From contig JADZCY010000063.1 of the NCBI GenBank assembly GCA_020851325.1, positions 1 through 38,950 of the forward strand: a DNA stretch of 38,950 bases, read 5' to 3'. Source of the stretch: Acidobacteriota bacterium. Its GTDB lineage: Bacteria > Acidobacteriota > Vicinamibacteria > Vicinamibacterales > UBA2999. Position 1 is the first letter of the stretch. Each line of letters begins with the position of its first letter. The notes below the pieces were generated by a model that was not told the origin of the DNA, did not search any database, and was given only the letters and a program-made list of their open reading frames with translations. Made by a program: the position numbers and the translations under genes. Positions 24,525-33,415 of this stretch are shown here, one piece after another.

Positions 24525-26333
24525 ATGGCCCTGCTCAGGTGGCTCCGCTTGTCGGACCCGCTCCTGTTCTTCGTCGTTGCCGCCCTGCTGGCCGCGGCCG
24601 CGCTGGTGGTGCAGCTTCAGCACCAGGCCCTCTCCGAAGGTCAGCAACAGCGGGAGGTGTTGCTCCGCACGATGGCCGAGCATCACGCCGGCAATGTCGC
24701 CCGCGAGATCCGACGCGTGCTCGAGGCACCGCTCTTCGACACCCTCGCCTCGGTCAACCATCCACTGCTCAGGGAAGGCCGCTTCGATCTCGTCGCCTCG
24801 CGCTACGTCGACGGCCTGCGCGCCTATCCGCAGATCGACCGTTTCTTCCTCTGGACCGAGCTGACCAACCGCCGCGCTCCGGGTGAAGTGCTGTTCTTCG
24901 ATCGCGCGTCGCTGGCGCGCGTCGGCGCGGGACGGCCGTCGGCAGCGTTCTATCGGGACCCGGTGCTGGGTCGCAGCGTCCACGCGCTGACCGAAGAGTT
25001 CGCGGCGTCGCAACGCATCTACCTCGCGGCCGAACGCACCGCCAACGGACGCCGCTACGACGTCGTCGTGCGCGTGTTCTGGGTGGATGCGCATCGTGAG
25101 CAGTACTTCGCGCTGCTCGGCTTCGTCGTCGATCTGGAGACGCCACGCGAGCGGCTGTTCGGCGAATTGCACAAGCGCAGCCTGGCGAAGCTCCTCGACA
25201 CCGGCGCCAACGGACCGTCGTTTCAACTCCAGGTGATCGACGGCGACGAGCGAGTCGTGTTTGGTCCGCCGGTGGCCAACGTGCTGTCTGGCGCAAGGGC
25301 GCCGTTCCATCTGCGCTTCTATCCCCGCGACGACATCGACGGGCGCCTCGCCACCGAGACACCGGTGCGCACGTGGCACGTGCAGGTCACGCCGGTGACA
25401 GAGCCGGGCGGCAGCCTGCTGGCGCGGGTCGTCGACAGCGGCTGGCGATCGGGCGCCCCGGTGCTACTGATCGTCATCGCCCTGCTGTTCATGATTCAGA
25501 GCCGCTGGCGCGCCGCGATGCTGGCGCGCATGCAGTCCACCTTCATCTCGCACGTCTCGCACCAGTTGAAGACGCCGCTGTCGCTGCTCAGTGCCGCGTC
25601 GGAATCGCTGGCGCTCGGCAACGCGCGCACGCCGGAGAAGATGGATCGATACCTGTCGATCGTGCAGTCGGAAACCGCACGACTCTCGCAGCTCGTCGAA
25701 CGCGTGCTCGAGTTCTCGACGCTCGAACAAAGACGACGACGATACGAGTTCGAGGTGACCGATCTGGCGAGCCTGGTGAGCGAGACGGTGCACGCGTTCC
25801 AGCAGTCGCTGACGACGCAGGGCTTCGTCTTCGAGCTGGACACCGGCGACGCGCCGCTGTGGGTGCGCGTGGACCCGGCCGCCTTCGAGCAGGTGCTCGT
25901 CAACCTGCTCGACAACGCAGTGAAGTACTCCGGTGACGAGCGTGTCATAGCCGTTCGTGCCCGGCGCGCCGATGGCGCGGCGTTCTTCGAAGTGTCCGAC
26001 CGCGGTATCGGCATTGCCGCCGCCGACCTCGGCCGCATCTTCGATCGCTTCTACCGCGGCGCCAACGCTGCCGCGTCGGACCGGCGCGGCTTCGGCCTCG
26101 GCCTCGCCATCGCGCGCGAGATCGTCCGCGCCCATGACGGCCGCATCGTCGCCTCGCGCCTCGCCGACGGCGGCGCGACGTTCCGCGTCACCTTGCCGGT
26201 GTTGCGCGACGTCGTGTCGTCTGTCTCGTCGGCGTCGTCCGTGTCGTCCGTGTCGTCCGTGTCATCTGTGCCATCTGTGGCCTCTGTGGCGTCTGTGGCG
26301 TCTGTGGCCGCCGGCAATAGGGGGACACCATGA
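24525..26333 (+). CDS. Membrane sensor histidine kinase
   Basis: The 602-residue kinase has a first membrane helix (about 13-31), a large extracytoplasmic sensor region (about 32-308) and a second helix (311-325). Next comes a HisKA domain with phospho-acceptor H346 in SHVSHQLKTPLSLL. The HATPase domain has an N-box with N460 and N464, DRGIGI (492-497) and GFGLGLAIA (522-530). The sensor region has no recognised fold. The ATG at 24525 follows GGAGAAACGGG, and earlier in-frame residues are not membrane-like. The C-terminal 39 residues are a Ser/Val/Ala low-complexity tail from a DNA repeat. The stop overlaps the response-regulator start by 4 bp, so the two form a two-component pair. Confidence 0.93.
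   Translation: MALLRWLRLSDPLLFFVVAALLAAAALVVQLQHQALSEGQQQREVLLRTMAEHHAGNVAREIRRVLEAPLFDTLASVNHPLLREGRFDLVASRYVDGLRAYPQIDRFFLWTELTNRRAPGEVLFFDRASLARVGAGRPSAAFYRDPVLGRSVHALTEEFAASQRIYLAAERTANGRRYDVVVRVFWVDAHREQYFALLGFVVDLETPRERLFGELHKRSLAKLLDTGANGPSFQLQVIDGDERVVFGPPVANVLSGARAPFHLRFYPRDDIDGRLATETPVRTWHVQVTPVTEPGGSLLARVVDSGWRSGAPVLLIVIALLFMIQSRWRAAMLARMQSTFISHVSHQLKTPLSLLSAASESLALGNARTPEKMDRYLSIVQSETARLSQLVERVLEFSTLEQRRRRYEFEVTDLASLVSETVHAFQQSLTTQGFVFELDTGDAPLWVRVDPAAFEQVLVNLLDNAVKYSGDERVIAVRARRADGAAFFEVSDRGIGIAAADLGRIFDRFYRGANAAASDRRGFGLGLAIAREIVRAHDGRIVASRLADGGATFRVTLPVLRDVVSSVSSASSVSSVSSVSSVPSVASVASVASVAAGNRGTP
26211..26309 (+). repeat. TCTGTGGCG/TCCGTGTCG 9-bp repeat in the kinase 3' end
   Basis: About ten 9-bp units grade from GTCGTCCGT to GTGGCGTCT, encoding (S-S-V)n then (A-S-V)n at the end of the histidine kinase. 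The period is a multiple of three, so copy-number change keeps the reading frame and the overlap with the next gene. Confidence 0.8.
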
Positions 26334-27031
26334 GAGCCGTCACCACCGGAAAGCCGCAGGTCGTGGTCGTCGAAGACGAGCCCGAGCTGCGCCTGCTGCT
26401 GACCGACAACCTGTCGGCCGAGGGCTATGACGTGTGGGCCGCCGCCGACGGCGAGACGGCGGTGCCGCACATCGAGGCGCGCCCGCCGGCACTCATCCTG
26501 CTCGATGTCCTGCTGCCGCGCATGTCGGGCTTCGAAGTGCTGAACCGCGTGCGCAGCCGCGGTATTCATTCACCGGTGATCGTGCTGACGGCGCGCGCCG
26601 CCGAAAGCGACCGCATCATCGGTCTCGATCTCGGCGCCGACGACTACGTGACCAAGCCGTTCAGCCTGCGCGAACTCTTCGCGCGTGTCCGCGCGCAGAT
26701 GCGACGCGACGACTGGCGTGGCGGCGAGCCCGGCGAGTTCACCTTCGGTGACGTCGTCGTCAACGTGCGCAAGCGCCTGGTGACCAGGCGCGGACGACGG
26801 CTCGAACTGTCGACGCGTGAGTTCGAGCTGCTGCGATACCTGCTCGCGCATCAGGGCGAGGTCGTCAGCCGCGAGCAACTGTTGCGCGACGTGTGGGGGT
26901 ACTCGCAGTCGATGGTGACGCGCACCGTGGACAACTACGTGATGCGCCTGCGCGCGCATCTGGAACCACAGCCGCACGATCCCCGGCATTTGCTCACCAT
27001 TCACGGCGAGGGCTATCAGCTGCTCGCGTGA
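26330..27031 (+). CDS. OmpR-family response regulator
   Basis: The 233-residue regulator has a receiver domain with E15/D16, phospho-acceptor D59 in LILLDVLLPRMSG, T87 and K109 in YVTKPF. It is followed by a winged-helix DNA-binding domain (about 138-232) with LSTREFELLRYLL, VSREQLLRDVWGY and the recognition region TRTVDNYVMRLRAHLE. It is translationally coupled to the kinase. Immediately downstream lies a direct repeat with 11-bp period, the spacing bound by OmpR-family dimers, in front of the TonB-dependent receptor gene, so that gene is its likely target. Confidence 0.94.
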   Translation: MRAVTTGKPQVVVVEDEPELRLLLTDNLSAEGYDVWAAADGETAVPHIEARPPALILLDVLLPRMSGFEVLNRVRSRGIHSPVIVLTARAAESDRIIGLDLGADDYVTKPFSLRELFARVRAQMRRDDWRGGEPGEFTFGDVVVNVRKRLVTRRGRRLELSTREFELLRYLLAHQGEVVSREQLLRDVWGYSQSMVTRTVDNYVMRLRAHLEPQPHDPRHLLTIHGEGYQLLA

Positions 27032-27041
27032 CGAGGCGCTG

Positions 27042-27070
27042 AGACAATCCGTAGACAATTCGTCGACATC
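27042..27070 (+). promoter_or_regulatory. 11-bp-periodic direct repeat, candidate regulator operator
   Basis: AGACAAT at 27042, AGACAAT at 27053 and CGACATC at 27064 are spaced exactly 11 bp apart. This is one helical turn, the arrangement used by tandem-binding OmpR-family regulators. The site lies just after the regulator stop and about 100 bp before the receptor start. No clear -35/-10 pair with proper spacing was found beside it. Confidence 0.55.
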
Positions 27071-27171
27071 GTTTGACCGCCGCCCGCGCGCAAACGGCGC
27101 TACCATCCGCGCACCATCGGCGAGGACGCGGCAGCGGCAGTGGCCGCGCCCGCCGTGTGATGGAGGCGGCC

Positions 27172-30107
27172 ATGCCTGCGATTACTCGGGTTCTGGCGAT
27201 GGCGGCGTGCGTCATCGTCTGTTCGGCTCCGGTTCTGGCTCAGCAGCGCGGCGTCATCACCGGGCGCGTGCTCGATCCCGATGGCCTGGCCCTGCCTGGC
27301 GCCAGCATCGTCATCACCAACCAGGACACCGGATTCACGCGGGAAGCGGTGTCGGCGGGAACGGGCGCGTACTCCGTCCCGAACCTCGACCGGGAACCTA
27401 TCGCATCACGATCGAGATGGCCGGCTTCGGTCCGCTGACGCGCACCGACCTGACGCTGTCGCCCGGATCGACCATCACGCTCGACCTGCAGATGAAGGTG
27501 GCCGGCCTGCAGGAAGAAGTGATCGTCACCGGCGAATCACCGCTCGTCGAGCGCACCAGCAACCAGATCGGCGGCAGCCTGTCGCGGCGCGAGATCGAGG
27601 AGGTGCCGTCGAACTTCCGCAACTTCACCGGCCTGACGCAGCTCATTCCCGGCATGACGCCGAATCCGGCGACCTCCACGTTCGAGGGCGGCCAGGTGGT
27701 GGCCAACGGGTCGCCATCGCAGCAGAACGTCTACCTGCTCGACGGCATGTACAACAACGACGATCGCCTCGGTGGCAGTCAGGGCACGCAGGTGCGCGTC
27801 GTCCTCGACAACATCGAGGAGTATCAGGTGCTGGCGAATCAGTACAGCGCCGAGTACGGCGGCGGCGCCGGCGCCATCATCAACATGGTGACGCGCGGCG
27901 GCACCAACCGGCTCAACGGACGCGCATACTCGTACTTTCGTGACGAAACGCTGAACGCACGCGGCAAGTTCCTGGCGGATGGCCAACCCAAGCCGCCGGA
28001 ACGCACGCTGCAGGCCGGCTTCGGCCTTGGCGGGCCGATCATCCGCAATCGCGCGCACTTCTACTTCACCTACGAGCGCGACAACGAGGATCTGGCGGGG
28101 CAGAAGCTGTTTCCAGCGGCGGCGGCGCCGCTGGCCGTGGATCAGGTCGGCTTCTTCACCGTTCGCGCCAACAACTACTTCGGCCGCGGCGACCTGCAAC
28201 TCGACGACCGCAACTTCATCAACGTGCGCTGGCTGCTGGAAACCGCGGCGTCCCGCGGTGAAGGGTTCAACACCAACAACGAGACGCCCGACGCGATGGT
28301 GTGGGAGAGCGACTGGGATCACATGGTTAGCGGCACCTACACCTCGGTGCTGACCGACCGGTTGTCGAGCGTCACGCGCTTCGGTCGGATCGGTGAAGAA
28401 CTGACCACCGCGCCACAGGGGTTCTTCGACGGCAACGGCGCGGTGATCGGCTTCGGCGGCCGTGATCCGTTCTCGATCGGCCAGCGGAATCAGCACGCCA
28501 GTTACATCACCGGCACCGGCGGCACCGGCCCGACGACCGTCATCCGCACGTGGGTGGTCGATCAGGCCTTCAGCTATTTCGTCCCGCGGTTGCTGGGCGG
28601 GGAGCACACGTTCAAGACGGGCGGCGGCATCAGCTTCAACAACATGGACCCACGCTCGACGTTCGATTCGGGCACGTTCCTGTTCCGGGGCGACGCGCCC
28701 TACAATCCCGCCGACCCGTCCACCCATCCGTTCCAGTTCGACGTCACCGTCGGACCGCCCAGTGACTACGGCTACGACGTCGTGTCGAAGGACGTCCGTC
28801 GCTACCTGTTCCTCGAAGACAAGTGGAGCGTCACCGGCCGTCTCACGCTGAACCTCGGCCTGCGCTGGGACAATCACCGCCAGACGCCCAACCACGACAA
28901 CGCGATCGCGCCACGCGCCGGCTTCGCGTTGGACGCCTTCGGCAATGGCCGCACGGTGGTGCGTGGCGGCGTCGGCAAGTTCTACGCCTACCTGCCGGTC
29001 GTCCACGATCTGACGCTGAAGCAGAGCGGTGTGCGAACGCTGTTCCCGAGCATCTCCATCAACGCCACGAGTCCGCTCGCCTCGGCGGTGCTCGTGCCCG
29101 ACATGATCAACGACACGGCGGGCAATCCCGGTGTGGCGCGGCTGTCACCCGCAGGGCAGGCGGCCCTCAACGCGCTGCGTGATCAGGTGATTGCCGGCAC
29201 CGGCTTCAACCGCAACCCGCGCGTCGACAGTGCCGACCGCCGGATGCCGCACACCTGGTCGTGGAGCGCCGGCGTCAGCCAGGAACTCTTCGGACAGATG
29301 GCGCTGTCGCTGGACTACGTCGCCAATGCGTCGCGCGATCAGCTGGGCGTGGTGGACATCAACGAGCCGGTGAACGGCGTGCGGCCGGGCGTCGGCGTCT
29401 TCGATCCGGACGGCGCCATCATCCCGGCCGAGGCCCGCGGCGTCGATTTCCAGCGCGTGCTCCAGTCGCAGACGAGCAGCGTGTTCGACGGTGATTACAA
29501 GTCGCTGCAGGTCTCGCTGGTGAAGCGCATGGCGAACCGCTGGAGCGGCCGCGTCGCCTACACCGTGCAGCGCAGCAACTACGTCGGCAGCGGCAATCCC
29601 GACGCGCGTCGTGTGTGGCTCGACAACGAGCCGCGGACCGACTACGGCGAGTTCCAGTTCAATCGCACGCACGTCTTCGCCGCCAGCGGCAGCATCAATC
29701 CGTGGCGGTCACTCACGGTGGCCACGGTCGTGAGCGCCATCAGCGGCGCGCCGATCAACGAGACCGTCGGCCGCGACGTCAACGGCGATCTCGACAACAA
29801 CGATCGTCCCATCCGCGGCATCGACGACCTGACGATGGCCATTCGGTCGCCGCTCGATTCGCAGGGCCGGGCCATTCCGTTCGGCATGCGCGGGCCTGGC
29901 TCCGTCACCGTCGACTTGTCGGCGCGGTATCAGCTGCCGCTCGCCGGTCGCCTCGAGAGCCTTGATTTCTACTTCGACGTCTTCAACGTGCTCAACCGGC
30001 TCAACGAAGTGGCGCCGACCGGGAATCGTTCGTCGCCCAACTTCATGCGGGCGACTTCCGCCAACTTCCCGCGGCAGTCGCAGTTGGGAATCCGGGTCCG
30101 CTTCTGA
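27172..30107 (+). CDS. TonB-dependent receptor with carboxypeptidase-regulatory domain, apparent frameshift
   Basis: An outer-membrane receptor of roughly 975 residues. The start at ATG 27172 follows GGAGG and gives a signal peptide ending VLAQ. A CarboxypepD-reg-like domain follows (GVITGRVLDPDGLALPGASIVITN). The frame then breaks at about 27389: the sequence reads CTCGACCGGGAACC where CTCGAACCGGGAACC would encode the usual NLEPGTY. One missing A moves the frame, and the plug (NVYLLDGMYNNDDRLGG, GGGAGAIINMVTRGG) and barrel continue to a terminal aromatic in GIRVRF. It probably imports or senses a large substrate with TonB energy. The shift may be a sequencing error or a true inactivation; the rest of the gene is intact. 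It is followed 10 bp later by the TPR gene. Confidence 0.88.
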
Positions 30108-30117
30108 GGAGGACGCC

Positions 30118-31044
30118 ATGCGAGTGCTGGTCGTCACCATCGTGGCCGTCGCGCTGCTGCTGTGCACACCGGCGGCCGCGCAGATGGAGCTCGGCGTCAT
30201 CAAGGGGCAGGTCGTGGACGAGGGCGGTGCGCCCCTGCCGTCGGCCACCATCAAGCTGGTGAACGTCGATCGCGGACGCGAGGTGACGCTCACCACCGAC
30301 AAGAACGGCCGCTTCTACCGCCGCGGCCTGCAGGCGGTGGAATACGAGATGAGCGTCGAGAAGGACGGCTATCAGCCCATCAAGGACACGGTGCGGCTGG
30401 TGGCCGGCGTCGAGCGTGACTTCGACTTCAAGCTGGCCAAAGGCACGCCTGTCGGCGCGAAGGAGTTCCAGGAAGGCGTCGCGGCGTTCAACGCCGGCGA
30501 CTTCCAGAAGGCGGCGACGGCGTTCGAAGCCGCGGTGCGCAACGCGCCCGAGATTCCCGACCTGCACGTGAATCTCGCGCTGGCCTACATGCGCCTGAAC
30601 CGCCAGGCCGACGCCATCGCCAGCCTCGAGAAAGCGGCGGCGCTGTCGCCAAACGATCCGAAGGTGCACTACCAGCTTGGCAGCGCGTACATCGAGACGC
30701 AGGCCTACGACAAGGCCGTGCAGGCACTCGAGAAGGGCTTGTCGTCGCGGCCGGATCTCGCGGCCGATCCGCTCGCCCTCGAAGCCACCTCGTCGCTTGG
30801 CGCCGTCTACTTCGCGCGTGGCGAGATGGAGAAGGCCGAGCAGCAGTTCTCGCGGGTGCTGGCAGTGCGCCCCGGAGCCGCCGGCGCCACGCTCGGCATG
30901 GGCAAGCTGCACTTCAGCCGCGGCGAGGTGCAGCAGGCGCTCGCGCAGTTCGACAAGGTCGTTGCCGATCATCCCGGCACGCCGGAAGCCGCGCAGGCCG
31001 AGACGTTCATCAAGGAACTTCGCAAGAAGGGGGAGGCGCTATGA
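30118..31044 (+). CDS. Exported TPR protein with carboxypeptidase-regulatory domain
   Basis: The 308-residue protein has a signal peptide (1-22, ending AAAQ), a CarboxypepD-reg-like Ig fold (about 26-105, GVIKGQVVDEGGAPLPSATIKLVN and KDGYQPIKD) and at least four tetratricopeptide repeats (about 115-300, for example AAFNAGDFQKAATAFEAAV and GSAYIETQAYDKAVQALEKGL). It is probably periplasmic and works as a scaffold. The N-terminal domain is of the same type as that of the preceding receptor, suggesting shared interactions. A strong GAGGAGGA ribosome-binding site precedes ATG 30118. The stop overlaps the next gene by 4 bp. Confidence 0.88.
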   Translation: MRVLVVTIVAVALLLCTPAAAQMELGVIKGQVVDEGGAPLPSATIKLVNVDRGREVTLTTDKNGRFYRRGLQAVEYEMSVEKDGYQPIKDTVRLVAGVERDFDFKLAKGTPVGAKEFQEGVAAFNAGDFQKAATAFEAAVRNAPEIPDLHVNLALAYMRLNRQADAIASLEKAAALSPNDPKVHYQLGSAYIETQAYDKAVQALEKGLSSRPDLAADPLALEATSSLGAVYFARGEMEKAEQQFSRVLAVRPGAAGATLGMGKLHFSRGEVQQALAQFDKVVADHPGTPEAAQAETFIKELRKKGEAL

Positions 31045-32183
31045 AGAGACTCAACGGCGTGATGCTCGGTGTGGCGCTGCTGGCCGTGTCGGCTGGTGCG
31101 GTGTGGCTGTCAGCGCAGACCAAGGGCGGCGGCGACGAGACCGGACCGTACGAACTGGTCCCGAACTGGCCGCAGAACTTCTGCGGCGCCGGCTTCCAGC
31201 CGGGATCCACCGGCGGCATCTGGGCGGAAAGTCCCGACCGCGTGGTGCTCTTCACGCGAGGGTGCCTGCCGGTGCTGAAGACGGAAGCGTCGGCCAGCCC
31301 CGCCACGTCGTTCATCCCGGCGCGCAACGCCTCGGGCTACGACCTGTCGCAGAAGGAACCCGATCGGAAGCCACGATGGGATCACGTGGTCACCTTCATC
31401 GATCGCAACGGCGCGCTGATCGAGTCGTGGGAACAGCACAACAAGCTGTTCGTGCGTCCGCACCGCGTCCTCGTCAACCCCTACGACACCGATCGTCACC
31501 TCTGGTTCGTCGACGATGGCGCGCATGCGATTTACAAGTTCTCGCGCGATGGGAAGCTCGTGCAGACGATTGGCACGCCGATGAAGTCCGGCAACGATCA
31601 GTCGACGTTCGCCAGGCCCACCGACATCGCCTGGCTGCCCGACGGCACCTTCTTCGTCAGCGACGGCTACGTCAACACCCGCGTCGTCAAGTTCGACAAG
31701 GACGGCAAGTTCCTGATGACGTGGGGCGAGCGCGGCAACGAGCCGAACGAGACGCGTCCCGGCTACATGAACACCGTGCACGCGATTGCGATCGACAAGA
31801 ACCGCCGCGTCTACATCAGCGACCGCGCCAATTCGCGCGTCCAGGTCTTCGACGAGAACGGCAAGTTCCTCGACGCCTGGCCCAACGTGCGACGCCCATA
31901 TTCGTTCCTCCTCACCGAGGATCAACACCTGTGGGTGGCCGACGGCATCACGCAGAAGTTCACCAAGTTCGACCTCAACGGGCGGCTGCTATATTCGTGG
32001 GGTACGTTCGGCGCCTTTCCCGGCGGCTTCTGGGGCGTGCACCAGTTCCACACCGACAGCGACGGGCATCTCTACACCGCCGACGTTCACGTCGGCCGCG
32101 CGCAGAAGTTCCGCCCGAAGGCGAACGCCGATCGCGCGCACATCATCGGCCGCTACTTCCCGGTGGCCGGCGGTACGAACTGA
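31041..32183 (+). CDS. Exported NHL-repeat beta-propeller protein 1
   Basis: The 380-residue protein has a signal peptide (1-25, ending LSAQ) and about six NHL-like blades with the pattern of a hydrophobic strand, DG or NG turn and ADG/SDGY. Examples are HLWFVDDGAHAIYKFSRDGK, RPTDIAWLPDGTFFVSDGY and RVYISDRANSRVQVFDENGK. The fold resembles that of peptidyl-alpha-hydroxyglycine amidating lyase and secreted sugar-lactone-type propellers. An N-terminal extension has cysteines in NFCGAGF and TRGCLPV that could form a disulfide. It is a paralogue of the protein at 33416. Enzyme versus binding role cannot be decided. Confidence 0.82.
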   Translation: MKRLNGVMLGVALLAVSAGAVWLSAQTKGGGDETGPYELVPNWPQNFCGAGFQPGSTGGIWAESPDRVVLFTRGCLPVLKTEASASPATSFIPARNASGYDLSQKEPDRKPRWDHVVTFIDRNGALIESWEQHNKLFVRPHRVLVNPYDTDRHLWFVDDGAHAIYKFSRDGKLVQTIGTPMKSGNDQSTFARPTDIAWLPDGTFFVSDGYVNTRVVKFDKDGKFLMTWGERGNEPNETRPGYMNTVHAIAIDKNRRVYISDRANSRVQVFDENGKFLDAWPNVRRPYSFLLTEDQHLWVADGITQKFTKFDLNGRLLYSWGTFGAFPGGFWGVHQFHTDSDGHLYTADVHVGRAQKFRPKANADRAHIIGRYFPVAGGTN

Positions 32184-32210
32184 CGTCGAGTCTGTGATGC
32201 CGAGCGTGCG

Positions 32211-33401
32211 ATGCGACGCCATCCGGTGATGCTCATCGCCGCGCTCGTCACGCTGCCGTCCCTGGTGATGGTCGCGGCCTGCAATCGCGCCGCGGCCACG
32301 TCACCGGAAGCGGCCGGGCTCGTGCCCAGCTACACCGTCGATCCGGCCTGGCCGCAGCCGCTGCCGAATCGATGGCTGGTCGGCGCCATCGCCGGCGTGG
32401 CGGTCGATGAGCGCGATCACGTGTGGATCGTCCATCGCCCCGGCACGCTGCAGCCGAACGAGACGCGCTCGATCTGGGCGGCGGCTCCGCCCGTTATCGA
32501 GTTCGACCCGAGCGGCGTCGTCGTGTCGGCGTGGGGCGGCCCGGGCGAGGGTTACGAGTGGCCCGACCTCGAACACGGCATTCTCGTCGACGGTAATGAC
32601 GTGTGGCTCGGCGGCGGCGGAGCGAAGGACGCGCAGGTGCTGAAGTTCACGCGGCAGGGCACCTTCGTCCTGCAGATTGGTCGCAAGGGCCGCGGCGGCG
32701 GCAGCAACGACACCGCGAACCTTGGCGCGGCCGCCAACATGGCCGTCGATCGCGAGGCCAACGAACTCTACGTCGCCGACGGCTACGTCAACCACCGCGT
32801 CATCGTGTTCGACGCCACTACCGGCGCCTACAAGCGCCACTGGGGCGCCTACGGCAAGGCGCCGGACGACAGCTACTTCGCGGAGGCGGGCGAGCACCTG
32901 CCGAGTCCGTTCTCCGGCGCGGTGCAACACGAGAACCGACCGAGTCAGTACGACCCGGACGGTCCGCCACCACCGCAGTTCCGCATCGTCCATGCGGTGC
33001 GGCTCTCGCGCGACGGGCTCGTGTACGTGGCGGACCGTACGAACGATCGCCTGCAGGTGTTCCGCAAGGACGGCACGTTCGTGAAAGAAGCATTCGTGGC
33101 GCGGCGCACGCTCGGCAGCGGCTCGGTGTGGGACGTCGGCTTCTCGACCGATCCGGCGCAGACGCACCTGATCGTGCCCGACGGCACCAACCAGCAGGTG
33201 TGGATCCTGAAGCGCGACTCGCTCGACGTCGTCGGCGCCTTCGGGCACGCCGGTCACTGGGCCGGCCAGTTCTACGGCGCGCACAACCTGGCGATCGACT
33301 CGCGCGGGCATCTCTTCATCGGCGAGACCTACGAGGGCAAGCGGCTGCAGAAGTTCGTCTATCGATGCCTCGCGCCGGCAACGGCTCCGCTCATCCACTG
33401 A
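32211..33401 (+). CDS. Exported NHL-repeat beta-propeller protein 2 (lipoprotein)
   Basis: The 396-residue protein has a lipobox VAAC near residue 24, so it is probably lipid-anchored. The mature part forms NHL-type blades: AGVAVDERDHVWIVHRPG, MAVDREANELYVADGYVNHR, VRLSRDGLVYVADRTNDRLQ and LAIDSRGHLFIGETYEGKRL. It is more distant from the other two propellers and lacks their RPTDIAWLPDGTFF blade. The ATG at 32211 follows the previous stop by 27 bp. Substrate or ligand is unknown. Confidence 0.82.
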   Translation: MRRHPVMLIAALVTLPSLVMVAACNRAAATSPEAAGLVPSYTVDPAWPQPLPNRWLVGAIAGVAVDERDHVWIVHRPGTLQPNETRSIWAAAPPVIEFDPSGVVVSAWGGPGEGYEWPDLEHGILVDGNDVWLGGGGAKDAQVLKFTRQGTFVLQIGRKGRGGGSNDTANLGAAANMAVDREANELYVADGYVNHRVIVFDATTGAYKRHWGAYGKAPDDSYFAEAGEHLPSPFSGAVQHENRPSQYDPDGPPPPQFRIVHAVRLSRDGLVYVADRTNDRLQVFRKDGTFVKEAFVARRTLGSGSVWDVGFSTDPAQTHLIVPDGTNQQVWILKRDSLDVVGAFGHAGHWAGQFYGAHNLAIDSRGHLFIGETYEGKRLQKFVYRCLAPATAPLIH

Positions 33402-33415
33402 CACGGAGGGTCATC

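Noticed and set aside
24180-25379. 399-codon minus-strand frame over the histidine kinase 5' half
   Set aside because: It is antisense to the kinase and contains no recognisable domain.
27380-27400. Programmed frameshifting in the receptor gene
   Set aside because: There is no slippery heptamer or nearby stimulatory hairpin; a missing base explains it more simply.
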